Part shown: positions 1-10,301 of the stretch, piece after piece
Layout: each line of letters starts with the position of its first letter
How positions within the stretch are numbered: the stretch's first letter is position 1
Source: Chara braunii
Taxonomy: Eukaryota; Streptophyta; Charophyceae; Charales; Characeae
Direction of reading: 5' to 3'
Assembly: GCA_003427395.1 (NCBI GenBank)
Contig: BFEA01000490.1
Span: 1,047,755 to 1,079,065 of the forward strand
Length of the DNA: 31,311 nucleotides
Notes under the pieces: generated by a model
What the model saw: the letters and a program-made list of their open reading frames with translations, nothing else
Told to the model about the DNA's origin: nothing
Databases searched by the model: none
Made by a program: the position numbers and the translations under genes

Positions 1-66
<66 letters not shown>
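1..66. repeat. (AG)n microsatellite at window edge
   Basis: This is an uninterrupted AG dinucleotide run that begins at the first base, so its true length is unknown. A matching CT run ends the window and another sits inside the 5' LTR. GA/CT tracts are clearly a recurrent feature of this genome. Confidence 0.97.
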
Positions 67-70
<4 letters not shown>

Positions 71-1002
71 TTGCAACTTTCCATCGAACATGGTTGCAAC
101 TATAGTCAGATGCATTCGCTGCATCTTCAGCAGGCAATTGGCATTTACTGCCAACAAAACCAACACCATCGGGGGGCAGAAACGGTGAGAAAACAAAGGG
201 GTGATAAAAATGAACATTGTCAATACCTTATCCCAAAAGTTGGCATCAGCCTACCTACCAATTTGCCTGAATTGGCAGATTTCCTTTTCGGCCTACCGAT
301 TTGCCTGAATTGGCATATTTCCTTTTCCATCAAGGTGCCGCGGCTACCCGTTCCGAATCTTCTGCTGACTGTCATAAAGGAGGACGCGGGCCATCAGAGG
401 TTCGTTCTTCACTGCAGAACTTTTGTCCTACTGTTTTTTTTTTTCCACACCCCCACGTAACCCTACCAGACCGGAAAGCTAGCTTGTATACATTGCCCGG
501 AGTGCAATTTGAAACTCTTTTTTGCCTGAAGTGTATTTTGAAACTCTTTCTGTGACTCCCGCGTAGTTTCCCTTTTTTTCTTTCTTTCCCTCTTGGTCTC
601 TTTTTTTGGCTTTGCTTCCGGTTTCGGATGAGCTCGGCCGCATTAGCCGCAGTATGACCGTACCATTTTATTTCCCTTCTTGCTTTCATTGCATGCATTG
701 ACCTTAGGCTACTGAATGACAGCATGTTCACACCAGGACTTTTCTGAATCACCTCTGGACCTGATTGTGGTCTTATGCATCCACGCGGAGCCGCGATTGC
801 AAAAAAAACAAAATCCAGCAGAGTCCTTGTCTGAGTATGCTGTGACCTGCTGTGGACATCCCCCTTTCTTTTCTTTTTTTTTCCAACTTGTCAGAACTCT
901 GAGCAGCCTGCCAGTCTAATCCCTAAGGAAGCCCTAAAGGAAGCTCTTTCTTTTTTGTTCTTTTTCTTTTTCAAAAAGGAAGGTCTGAATTTTCAGGATT
1001 CC
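67..1002. other. No recognisable gene; T-rich intergenic or old repeat DNA
   Basis: Open frames here are short and low in complexity. The stretch has a small local duplication (an 'atttgcctgaattggca' unit occurs near 259 and near 298) and many T/C runs. I see no domain, RNA gene or element boundary. Confidence 0.5.
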
Positions 1003-1206
1003 CTTCCTTTTTTTTCTTTTTTTCTTTTTTTTTTGGGGGGGGGGTAAATAGTATAGTATAATGGTACATGTATACTGACGGGCATCATACAAATAGCGCG
1101 TTCGTGCTCACACCACAGAGTAGAGTAACGCAGTATTGGTGCCGACAGTGAGGATCGAACTCACGACAGGGGGTAAATAGCCCTTCTGCCAGCTCTCTAT
1201 CCCGGC
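1003..1206 (-). mobile_element. tRNA-derived SINE-like sequence with A-rich tail
   Basis: Read on the minus strand, 1206-1140 begins GCCGGGATAG and ends with a T-arm GTGAG-TTCGATC-CTCAC (perfect 5-bp stem, box-B-like core) followed by GTCGGCA. The acceptor strands pair at 6 of 7 positions. The D-arm is damaged and the total is only about 67 nt, so a working tRNA is unlikely. About 95 nt of unrelated body follows, then a C10 run and an A-rich tail (complement of 1044-1007). Head, body and A-tail together are the usual SINE layout. No target-site duplication was found. The alternative is a decayed tRNA gene next to an unrelated poly(T) tract. Confidence 0.5.
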
Positions 1207-1893
1207 GGCAGCAGTACGAGAACCACCAGAATTGAGGGCTTGTCTGTCGGGCTGCTCCATCTATTGGTGGGGAGCGAAACCTGCTGGAAACCGGGTCCAG
1301 CGTCCCGTTGATACATCTTGTAACACAGAAATTGTTGTTCGCTGTTTCCTGGGGCTGTGGTTATTTCACTTGTCGGTCCAGGGCTCCGTTGTCCCATGGG
1401 GCTACTAGTATCACCCATCCCATCTTGGAGCACCCCTTATCTATTAACCCAGCCCTGTTCAGCAGCCCCCCTAATCGTTGTTTCCATGTCTGGCTTTTTC
1501 AACACTTTAAACCCTATACCCTCGCTAAACCCATGTATAACACATTCTCAATCCTTGAAGCCTAAAGATCTACAATGAGATGGTCAGCGATGTTACAGTA
1601 ATGCAATGCAGTGCAATAGAACTCAAGTCGTTAAGAAAAGATTATGCCTATACAACTGCCTGGCTGGGGATATTCTCAGGTACTGTGAAGATCAGAGCTG
1701 CATGTCTCACTGTCGCCTATTCTGCCACCGTGGGGGGTGGCTCCTACGGATATCGGGCGCATCGTCCCTTCCAATTTCCACCTTCCCTGCACTTGCTTGT
1801 CATTGTTGCTCGCTGCTGCTCACTCCTTCGATTTCTTGCAAGGGTGTGGCCTTTGCTGCTTCGCTCTACTCGACGGCTGACCAGGTCGACCTA
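1207..1893. other. No recognisable gene
   Basis: Short overlapping frames only. On the minus strand this is downstream of the LINE C-terminal tail, so part of it may be LINE 3' untranslated sequence. No poly(A) end or target duplication was found to fix the limit. Confidence 0.4.
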
Positions 1894-2922
1894 TCATCTC
1901 CTGTGTAAGTGGAGTTCAGGGTGACTGGAAGCGCCGGCCGTCGTATTGCTGGATGCGTGCTGCTGGGGGGACATGTGGGGCGGTGGGGGGGTGTCCGGTG
2001 GAGCGGTCTGCGGGATGGGAGGGGGAGGAGAGGGTGTGAGGGGTGCGAAGCCCATGAGCAGTGAGGGAGGTTTTGGTGCGGGGGGGTGGGGGGGGTAGCG
2101 GGTGGCCCGGGGTGGGGGGCCTGTCCATAGCAAGGGGGGGTTTGGAGGAGTCGGGAGCGGAGAGTCTGCCGGAAGAGGGGGAGGCGGTGAAGTGGGTGTC
2201 TGGGAAGGCTGGGAGGGCAAAGGTGGGGCCCCGTGTGGGTGGGGGCAGGGGTGGAGGGCAGGCTCCACAAAGGCTTGAGAGCAGTGGGCAGATGTTGGGT
2301 TGGCTGTTGCCATTGTCCCCATCGACAGACCTGGCAGTGGTGTGTAGAAGCAGCCTGGGTGTCGGAAGGACCATTTGTCTTCCAGCCCCGCCCAGTTTTT
2401 CCAGATGAGCTTTGCGCTCTCCTGGGTTTCCGCCATCTTGCGGTGGGGGTCAAGCCAGCGTTTGGTAAATGCTGAGATAGGCTGTTGTTTTTTCTCTTTG
2501 TCCAGACTCACTGCGACCTCTTCCACCAGTTTTCTACCCGCTTTAACCAAGTTTGCCCAGATAATTTCTACGAGTTTAGCTTTTGCATGGTGAGAACCAA
2601 ACACCATTTCTTGTCTGTCTGCCGAGCACCTCATCCTCCATATGACCACGAGGACAGCCAGCCTCATGTGTTTGAACAGGTTTCTTTGGAAGGGTGTCCA
2701 GACCAGTGTGATGCTTTTCCATTTCCCCGGTAAAACAAGGGCTCTATCCAAGTGCAATATTGTTCCTGTGACGGCGTGCCACATTACGTTGTCGACCGGT
2801 AGAAGTGATCCGCCGGCACGCCGATCGGACCCTGTACCTCGCGCCGTGTTTGTCACCCACGTGAGGGTCGATCGTGGCTCCTGTAACCTGCAAGAAAACT
2901 GAGTTAGTCTGGACCCACACAA
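1894..2922 (-). pseudogene. LINE ORF2 C-terminal tail, fused to a proline-rich low-complexity run
   Basis: This minus-strand frame is open for 342 codons. Its first 180 residues look like the domain after the RT in plant-type LINEs: an 'RLAVLVVIWRMRC' helix (about residues 87-99) and an 'IIWANLVKAGR' segment (about 119-129), rich in Lys, Arg and Trp. No intact CCHC knuckle is visible. From about residue 195 the frame becomes Pro/His/Thr-rich, because the plus strand at 1940-2260 is almost pure G/T/A with long G runs; that part is probably not real protein. It lies downstream of, and on the same strand as, the LINE ORF2 pieces at 3530-6970, so I read it as the same decayed ORF2. It could instead be a second LINE fragment. 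Confidence 0.5.
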
Positions 2923-3019
2923 TGACCACTGAAATCAATTGGAGACGCGACAATTAGAAACTCTCAAACCAGCATTCGGTAAAAACAGAATATGTATTTC
3001 GATTCAGTCTAAAATAAAT

Positions 3020-3256
3020 TTAAATAATGGGGTCCTCTGCGCTAGTCCCAGTCCCAAAAGTTGCTCCCGCATGCAAAACAGAAAAATCAGTTTGAGTCCC
3101 GACCGATCTTACTAACAGTCTAGGGCGGATTCTCTGCCCAATGGGGTGACGTCGGTAACGCACTCGCTGATCCCAGCGAACGATGCTGGAACTCTCCGTA
3201 TCGGAGTTAGACTCACGGGCCCACTGGAGCCACAACTCCAGATCAAGTTTCACCAT
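3020..3256 (-). pseudogene. Possible LINE ORF2 remnant
   Basis: A 78-codon minus-strand frame between two better-supported LINE pieces. It has an acidic, tryptophan-rich start and an Arg-rich middle. I recognise no domain, and its assignment to ORF2 rests on position and strand only. The 273 bases up to 3529 are too broken for me to follow the ORF2 frame. Confidence 0.25.
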
Positions 3257-3529
3257 AAGCTCCGATTGCGTGATGGTCTTCCTTGAATAAAGTCCCCGAC
3301 GTTTCTCACGCGGTCTCAGATGTCTCGGTCAGAATCAAAGAGAGCACCGGCCTGACCTTACAATTCCTTGCCCGACTGTCGAGTCCCGCAGCCGGCCCCA
3401 ATCGGTTCTCCCAGTCTGAAAAATCCTTAGAGGGCCCAAAGGCTCCATCCGATCCAAAACCCCGGTCTACGTCCCAAGTCTCGACTGGTTCCCAAAGTCC
3501 CAATATAGAGCCCGAACTCCTGGCTGGCG

Positions 3530-4312
3530 TCATAGGCCTGGTGTCGTCAAGTTCCCGGCCTGGCCTCTTGGGATGTTGATCAACGACTCCTCTCCTTCGT
3601 ATTGTCCCAGTGCGCCCTCCACTCCTTGGGGTCGCCATAGTTGGAATCTCCTCCCTCCCTCTTCCGATAGCTCTACCAATTTCACGAAGATTCTGCCTTC
3701 TGTGTCCGGCATTGATTCATACCATGTCCTGACTGGATTGACCTGTGTCGGAGCAAGGATCTGATGCCATTCCTCAGGAATAGCATCTAAAACTTGTTGT
3801 TTCTTGTCCTTTATAAACTTTATTGGTTTCAGTTTCGCTTCCTGCTCCTCGTCCCGGCACCAAGTCCCTGTGAGGTGATTCCATATGTCTCTCAGGCGAG
3901 ACACTCCATGTTCCAGCCAGACTCTCGCAAAGCTCCCGGACCAAGAGTTTGCCATGAGCATTAGACCTTGCTGGTCCCTGATATTTTGGTTCTCAAATAT
4001 AATTTGAGATAGGACTTCCTCTTTCGTCTTCGGTGCACAACATACATCTGGTTTTACTTTTCCCCATGCCCACATCACCGCCTGCCAAAACTCCGATTTG
4101 ATCTTTTTCCTGAGATATGAGTCTATCCACATGCAGACCCGGACATCAGCGGGTAGTTGCAGGTTCCACTCCTTTCTAAGGATTGGCTCCCCCAAAAGCA
4201 GCCAGCACGGGTCCCTTTCTACACTGATAGCTCGAACCACCCATTGCGCCAGCATTGCTATGTTCCTTCTCCCTGGGTCAATCATCCCTAGGCCTCCCTC
4301 CACTCTAGGCAC
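3530..4312 (-). pseudogene. LINE ORF2, region C-terminal to reverse transcriptase
   Basis: A 260-codon open minus-strand frame beginning 'MPRVEGGLGMIDPGRRN'. The 'GGLGxxDxxxxN' phrase is the conserved segment that follows the RT thumb in LINE ORF2 proteins, and it is followed by a Trp-rich stretch ('ERDPCWLLLGEPILRKEW'). The lower-coordinate half ('QFLWRPxGVE'-like, reading 'QLWRPQGVEG') is less conserved. It is the longest undamaged part of ORF2 and directly follows the RT pieces on the same strand. The frame closes at 3530. I infer that the protein once continued into the 2922-1894 piece. Confidence 0.7.
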
Positions 4313-4519
4313 GCAGATTAGGTCCTACGCCTCTTTCGACATAACATTGTCTCCTTCCTCTGCGTAGGGTTTCCAGACGAACCTCGCCGTCTTCCGTTTC
4401 ACTACTGCTTGGGTTTTTTTCCCCATGGGTCTGACGTTGCCAACGAAGGTGAGTAATGTGAACAAAGCAACATTGACTACCAGGGCCCTCCCTAATAGTG
4501 AGAGGTGGGACGCCTTGCC

Positions 4520-6137
4520 CTAGGTGCTCATCCTCTGCAAAACTTTACTCTGAAGGATCTCCTCCTGCCATAGGATGCAGGACGAGAGGGCGACCTGAAC
4601 TCCCAGAAACCTTTCTGAATAACCTTGCTTTACCCTCTTCATGCCCAATTCCACCGCAGGAGACGACCGTTCTGGGAGGAAAAAAACTGACTTTGACCAG
4701 TTGATGGCTGCTTTTGAAAGTATCTCGTACTGATTGAGGCACTGACGCAATGCTGTCATCGAGTCTACCGAGTTCTTGGCGACTGCGAAGAGGTCGGCCG
4801 CTAAGGCTTTCACCTTGCAGACTTGCTGACCCAGGTCGAGACCAACTATGTTGTTATGCGCCCTGATGTTATTAAGAGGGACTTCTAAGTGAACGGCAAA
4901 CAGGAAGGGCGTCAACGGGCACCCTTGCCGAAGGGAGCGCTAGAGCTTGAACTCATTTGAGATATGACCGTTAACCATAACTGAGGTAGTAGATATGGAG
5001 TACAATGCTATAACGCAGGCACAAAACATCTCCCCGAAACCCATCCACCTCAGCGTTGTCACAACATAAGACTAGTTCACCCTGTCATATGCCTTCTCCA
5101 TGTCCAGGAAAAGGACGACCATATCCAGGTCTTCCTATCCGGCCACCTCCAAATTTTTTATCGCCGTCACTGTATTCTCATGTATCAAACATCCCCTACA
5201 AAGGTCGTTTGATCTCCTGCTACTAGGGTCGGTAGGTATCTTCCTAATCTTCTGGCCTTTTGGCTAGAACCTTTGTGAAGATTTTGTAGGAGACATTCAA
5301 TAATGATATTGGTCTCCAGTTCCGGATTTTGTTCCCTTTTTTAACAAAAGAGAGATTATTCCTTTGCAAGCGCTAGCTGGTAACCTCCCTCCTAGTTGAG
5401 TTTCGTTATAGATAGCCACCAGGTCCTCCCCCAGGGTGCTCCAGTGTTGTCTGTAAAACTCCGTGGGCAAACCATCGCACCCGGGGGTTTTGCCACTGGC
5501 CATGGCCTTCAGCGCCTCCTCAGCTTCTACCTATGTGACCGGACGATCTAGATCCAGGCGGCCTTGGGTGCTCAGTTTAACCTTTGTGTTTTTCTCGTCG
5601 GATAAGTTTGCCGAGAGGTCTGCATCTGGTCCCTCCTCCACTCTTCTAGACGTCAAAATGTCTCGGTAGTAGAGTACCGCATATCTGCACAGTTCGCACG
5701 GGCAACTACCATAGGCTCTTCTTCATCAAAAGGATGCCTTAGCTCCTTCATGGTCAGAGTTGATCTAGTTGGAGTCAACCTTTGGAAAGTCTCTCGTGTC
5801 ATCCTATCGTATACCTCCAAAACCTTAACCTTCAGCCTCCCCATCCATTCCCCGATTTCCTCTGCTGCAACGCATCCCATTTAGCCATTCAGCGAGCCCT
5901 TTCCTTTCCCCAAGTGAGCTCTGAGATAGGATGTTGCTTCATTTTCTCCTCTGCAGCTTGGACTTTCTTCCAACACCTCTTTTCCTCCATGTTCCTTTGT
6001 AAGGCCAGGATTCTAGAGAAGCAGTTCAGAAAATTGGAGTTGATTTTGGTCTCGCCTTCCCACCAATCTGACAAAGACGTGAAATTCTCCTTCTGCTTTC
6101 CCCACCGCTTCCAAAACCCGCGAGTCCACTCATTCAT
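4520..6137 (-). pseudogene. LINE ORF2 reverse transcriptase, broken
   Basis: RT blocks appear in several minus-strand frames in the correct order. They are: the pre-RT linker (6137-5653, with 'LTMKELRHPFDEEEP'); 'GKTPGCDGLPTEFYR' at about 5494-5450, the conserved G-x-D-G-x-x-x-E-F-Y block; 'AYDRVN' near 5095-5078, followed by a stop; 'LRQGCPLTPFLFAVHLE' near 4938-4890; and a degenerate catalytic box read as 'AADLFAV' near 4805-4785. The usual FADD/YADD box has lost one of its two aspartates. With the stops and frame changes this makes the enzyme inactive. In a live LINE the protein would copy RNA at the nicked target site. Confidence 0.85.
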
Positions 6138-6294
6138 GCCTTCTACACTTAAGTTTACAATGTTTAATTTAAAGTATCCTCTGCCACGTGCGTTGTCTAA
6201 CCCTAAGTTAAATACACCTAATACTGGTTTATGATCTTAAATCGGGTTGTTTGTTGTTGCCACCTTGACCAACCCTTCTTTAAGCTTGTCGGTC

Positions 6295-6389
6295 GTCATT
6301 AGGTAGTCTAATCTGTTGCCACGTCCTCGATGTGAAAACTAACCGTCAGTAGGTAGTCTAACTTGTTGCCACGTCCTCGATGTGAAACT
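6295..6389. repeat. 50-bp tandem duplication, two units
   Basis: The unit starting 'gtcattaggtagtctaatc' at 6295 recurs at 6345 as 'gtcagtaggtagtctaact'. Both contain 'gttgccacgtcctcgatgtg'. A few substitutions separate the units. The duplication falls at the 3' edge of the endonuclease domain and adds to its disruption. Confidence 0.85.
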
Positions 6390-6970
6390 AAGTAAACCCG
6401 TGGTCGGTTGGATGCAGGGAGTGAAAGGAGTCTTGCAAGTTCAGATCCGCCATCAGATCCACCAGGGCTAGTGTATCCTTCAGGCAACCCGCTTGTTGCT
6501 GATTTGTGGTAGGATCTAAAGAAGTATTCAGATCACCCCCAATCACAACGTCGTCCACGTCTGGTAGCACGACTCTCAATTCGTCAAGAAAAGCTACATG
6601 CTCTTTTCTATTTACTGGCGCGTAAACCGAAACCACGACCAACATGAGTGTCTCCTGTCTAATCACTACCGAGGCCCAACGGCCCCAGAGGTCGGCGCAG
6701 TAATCTACAATATTCGGTCCCAAGTCTTTGTGCACCAAGATCCCAACCTCGCCTTTGTACCTTTGGCTGCAGACCATATCTGCGGCCCATCCCACCACCG
6801 ACCTAGGGCTTGAATCTTTTCATGATAGAGTTTGGTCTCTTGAAGGCATGCAACGAAGATTTTGTTATCATGCAACCAAAATTTAACCCCCGCTCCCTTA
6901 TCTCTGCCGGAAGACCGGAGGTATCTTCGAATCCTTGCAGATTGTAGGACACAATGCGGTATCGAACCAT
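6388..6970 (-). pseudogene. LINE ORF2 N-terminal endonuclease (EEP fold), frameshifted
   Basis: The likely ORF2 start is the ATG at 6970-6968 ('MVRYRIVSYNLQGFED'), which matches the 'xxSWNVRGL'-type start of endonuclease/exonuclease/phosphatase domains. A frame change follows, then 'LQETKL' (metal-binding Glu box). The frame 6798-6388 holds 'GEVGILVHK', 'VSVYAPVNR' and 'VIGGDLNTSLDP', the family's N-rich active-site boxes. The final SDH-type box is seen only as 'HPTDHGFT' at the end. The domain nicks target DNA to prime reverse transcription. Frameshifts and the 50-bp duplication just downstream (6295-6389) kill this copy. Confidence 0.85.
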
Positions 6971-7118
6971 TTATTTTGCTCCTGCCCTGTGTTGACTGAA
7001 TCTAGGCTGGCGATGCTACCCCTCCTTGTGACCATCCCTGGGTGAGCGCCAAATGAACGAATTGTGAATCTTATCTCTTATCTTTCGGCACGCGAATTTT
7101 CAGCTTTGCTATCACGTC

Positions 7119-8909
7119 TCATGTCATCATCAAGGTAGAAATCAAGAGGCGGGCGAGTTCCTGTTTTTTACAGTTTACGAATAGGGTCAACGGGACTAAA
7201 CGGAGACCTAACACTTCAAGCTCTTTCACTTTGCTCTCTGTCAGTCTGGCATCAATGATTGGTAAGTAAAACTTTACTTTGTTCCCCGACGGGCTAAACA
7301 GAACCCTCGGCATGGGTATGTCTGGGATAACTCGGGTGGGAAAAGCGTCTAAGTACATATTCCTTAAGCAATCCTCAATTACCCCTAAGTTTGGTAGATC
7401 CGAGACCACCTGAGAAAAAAGAGATAAGGGACATGGACCCTTCTGCCATGCGATGACCCATTGAGCATTGCGAGTCACTGTGCATAGCAACAGGAGGAGG
7501 TACTGCGGCATCTTTGTACCTTGTACTCGTGCGTTCGACGCCAATCTTCTGTCTCGAGTAGTCTTGTTTCCCGGCGTGACCATGCCCACTTCGTGCCCAA
7601 CCGATTTCTCTGAATCTTCTTTTGAAATTCTGGAGCTTCTTGATTGCTCTTGCGTTATTTCAAGAAGTGACAACATGCTGAGTCTTCGCTGTTTCCCCAT
7701 CCCTCTGCCTCTTGACCGATTGGGGGTACAGTCGGTTCCCTGCTCTCCCTGTAAACCACCAGCAATTCCTCCTCCCCTCAAGCCTTCTCCAAATTGGCCA
7801 TACCACCCAGCATCGAACCCCCCTTGTAATTGGTCATCCATACCTGTGCCGCCGTTCCCTTGGCCACCGACTTTGAAGCCTCTTGGGTGGAGGCCAGATG
7901 TACCTCCGTTGTCGATCCCCTGGCTGCCTGATCGGTTTGGTACTTGAGCGCCCTGTTGTCCTATTAAGCCTCCTTACACGGCTCCGCCCAGACTTCCATA
8001 TCCTTGAGCCCGCCCGGGCCATGGGCCCAATAGGTAACCATTCACCAGGAGTCAATCGAGGGTTACCTCTCCTGATTGTGCCCAATTCTGTTGGGCTGCC
8101 GACCGTTGCCTTGAAGGGATACCGTAGTGGGGTACTCCCATGCCACCTCCTCCTTGTGGTTGGGTGTATCTCGACGCGAAGTTGCCCACGTGCCCGCTCT
8201 GCCCCCCACCCCCCGCTCCAGAGGAGAACGTGGGGTTGTCTCTCAACGAGCCTCCTTGTAAGCCATCAACTGCTTGGGCAGGGTGCATTGGCCTTCGGGC
8301 CAACGGTCCCTGATAGCCACCTTGAGATTGCCCTCCACCCGATGGACTTGCCATTGGGCGATGTTAATGTCTTTGTGCTTGACTTGTCGAGGTTGTCGCC
8401 CTCTTTGCTGCTCCTTGGTTCCTGAATTGAGCCCCTCTTCTGCACTCTTCCTCGGTATTGAAAAATTGCCTACACTTTCTGCACTTCGGTGTGCTCGAGG
8501 TTGCTAATCAGACTTCCAGGGTGTCTCCCTTGGACATTTCAATCCAGAGCACATCCTTAATGTTATATCTTGACTTCGGGTCCAGGTCAAATCTCGCATT
8601 GACCAGCACAGGTCTAGAAGGATGTGCGTCCGTTGGATGCGCGAGGATGATCTTGCCGATGGCCTTCTCGATTTGAGCATAAAGAAATGGCATAACATCG
8701 AGTGGGATTTGGAGCGCCGTCACCCAGAACACGTTCTCATCCTCCTTTCTTCTTAGGTCTCTGAATTATGCCCGGGATATCCACGACTTGAATATAATTT
8801 TGTAGGTGTCCGAGCCAAGTGTCACGTCGACCTGGCCTTCTCATATAATGAATTGTGCCACCTGTCTTGCCTTCGCAACGTAGGAAGCAACCGCAGGCCC
8901 CTCAATCTT
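7119..8909 (-). pseudogene. LINE ORF1 (gag-like), C-terminal part, broken
   Basis: Reading the minus strand from 8909 in the frame set by the 29052-29423 piece gives 'KIEGPAVASYVAKARQVAQ', two in-frame stops, then the open stretch 8732-8508 ('FWVTALQIPLDVMPF...VLVNARFDLDPKSRYN...VLWIEMSKGDTLEV'). This matches the DUF4283-like RNA-binding domain of plant LINE ORF1 proteins. After another stop comes 'CRKCRQFF' (the start of a zinc-knuckle-like Cys cluster), a Gly/Gln-rich segment (8354-8052), and a 240-codon frame (7841-7119) with a basic middle. ORF1 proteins bind LINE RNA. The family call is from motif memory. Confidence 0.75.
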
Positions 8910-8913
8910 CACT
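8910..8913. repeat. Target-site duplication of the LTR element, left copy (CACT)
   Basis: CACT abuts the TG that starts the 5' LTR. The same CACT follows the CA ending the 3' LTR at 29052-29055. Four bases is short for Ty3/gypsy (five is usual), but the LINE ORF1 frame is restored exactly when one copy is kept. Confidence 0.75.
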
Positions 8914-10109
8914 TGGTATAAGCCAGGATCCGCACTCCGCGGTTTCCCGTACCCCTAAGGGAACATCCCACGTAGAACCCCGAACTTCCCCGAAGTATGG
9001 ACTCAAGATAATGGGAGAAGGCGGTGTTTCATTTTCCTTTTTCTTTGTCCTTTTTGGTTAAAGGAGGTGGGGGCGGAATAGAAAATGTGATTCGGGTCTG
9101 GCGTAGCTGGTTAGCGGCCGCTCCAAGAAATGCAAGAAACAGTTGGGACTTAGCAGAAGTAGGAATTTTGAATTTTGGATGCGCGACAGTTTTTGAAATT
9201 TTTGCGCGCCGCGTAAACCTGTTCCCCTGCTTTGCATCCCACACCATCTTCCCTTCTTGCAAGCCATCTCCCTCCTGTCCGTCTCTTTGTCTTCCCTCTA
9301 AGCGAAGTTCGATCCCCTCCTTCTCAATTCCCTACGAACGATTGGCTGTCCGATTGGGATGGTCGGGGCAATGTGGTGGCCACGGGCAATGCACCCCACT
9401 TGGAAGACCACCCCAATCACGCAGAACATTCGATTCGCCTTCCTCGACCCTTCTAAAATGTTTGTCCTTCTTTTGTCCTGATCATCTACACCCCGCGCTT
9501 CGCGCAGCCTCTTCTCCGCCTTCCGTGCTAAAAATTCTCGCAATCCCTTCCTCTCACTCTCTTTGATCTCGGCTGCAAGTTGCGCAAGCTATGAGCGAAA
9601 CCCACGGCGCCGGAAAGGCTCGACGTGCCCCGTGGTGGGCGGAGTGACAGCGGGTGGCGGAGTTAGCGGTACACTTGGGGTAAGGCAGTCGGAGGGACTG
9701 AGCGGTGGTGGGGATCAGATGCCGACAGCGGCAGGGCCTTGTGGCTATGGTTGTCGGTGGTTTTGACGGATTGGGGGCTGGGCCCGGAGCGTCCAGTTGA
9801 GAGAATTTCGAATTTTGAAGACGAAGTTTTTTCTCCATTGTTGCTTTGTCCCTGTGTGATGTGTGCATGACTCCAAAGGTTGGGTAATCTGTTGTGCATG
9901 TCGGGTACTAAAGTCCGTGGATGTTGAATGGCTCATTGAGGACTCTATGGGTATGCGTGTGTGTATGTGTCGTTGGGCCTGATGAGCAGAACTATCGACG
10001 TAACGAGTGCGGATTGCTTGCATGCAGGCCTGAATGCATCGGTCCTTCCCATCTTCCTTTCTTTTTGATTATTTGCACGAGTGTGTGTCATATGCGCCAA
10101 CCTCCTTTC

Positions 10110-10113
<4 letters not shown>

Positions 10114-10183
<70 letters not shown>

Positions 10184-10210
10184 NNNNNNNNNNNNNNNNN
10201 NNNNNNNNNN

Positions 10211-10299
<89 letters not shown>
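10114..10299. repeat. (CT)n microsatellite inside the 5' LTR, with assembly gap
   Basis: A pure CT run on both sides of an N stretch. The 3' LTR has only 'tctctctgtctgtctcc' at the same place (about 28011-28027), so the expansion happened in this copy after insertion. True length is unknown. Confidence 0.95.
10184..10210. other. Assembly gap (27 N)
   Basis: Twenty-seven N bases lie within the CT microsatellite. Frames running through it have no meaning. Confidence 0.99.

Positions 10300-10301
<2 letters not shown>

Larger units (their letters stand above)
1894..8909 (-). mobile_element. LINE (non-LTR retrotransposon), main part, minus strand
   Basis: The order on the minus strand is ORF1 C-terminal two-thirds (8909-7119), ORF2 endonuclease (6970-6388), RT (about 6137-4520), then C-terminal regions (4312-1894). 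This is the usual order for plant-type LINEs with an apurinic-like endonuclease. Its 5' start lies 20 kb away at 29052-29423, cut off by the LTR element. Many stops and frameshifts show an old, dead copy. The 3' end was not found. Confidence 0.85.

Noticed and set aside
372-752. 126-codon minus-strand frame
   Set aside because: Lys/Arg-rich because of T/C-rich DNA; no domain or supporting context.
1866-2408. Overlapping Pro-rich and Gly-rich frames on both strands
   Set aside because: Caused by the G-rich strand composition; no domain.
7468-8425. Plus-strand frames of 159 and 180 codons
   Set aside because: Complementary shadows of the minus-strand LINE ORF1.
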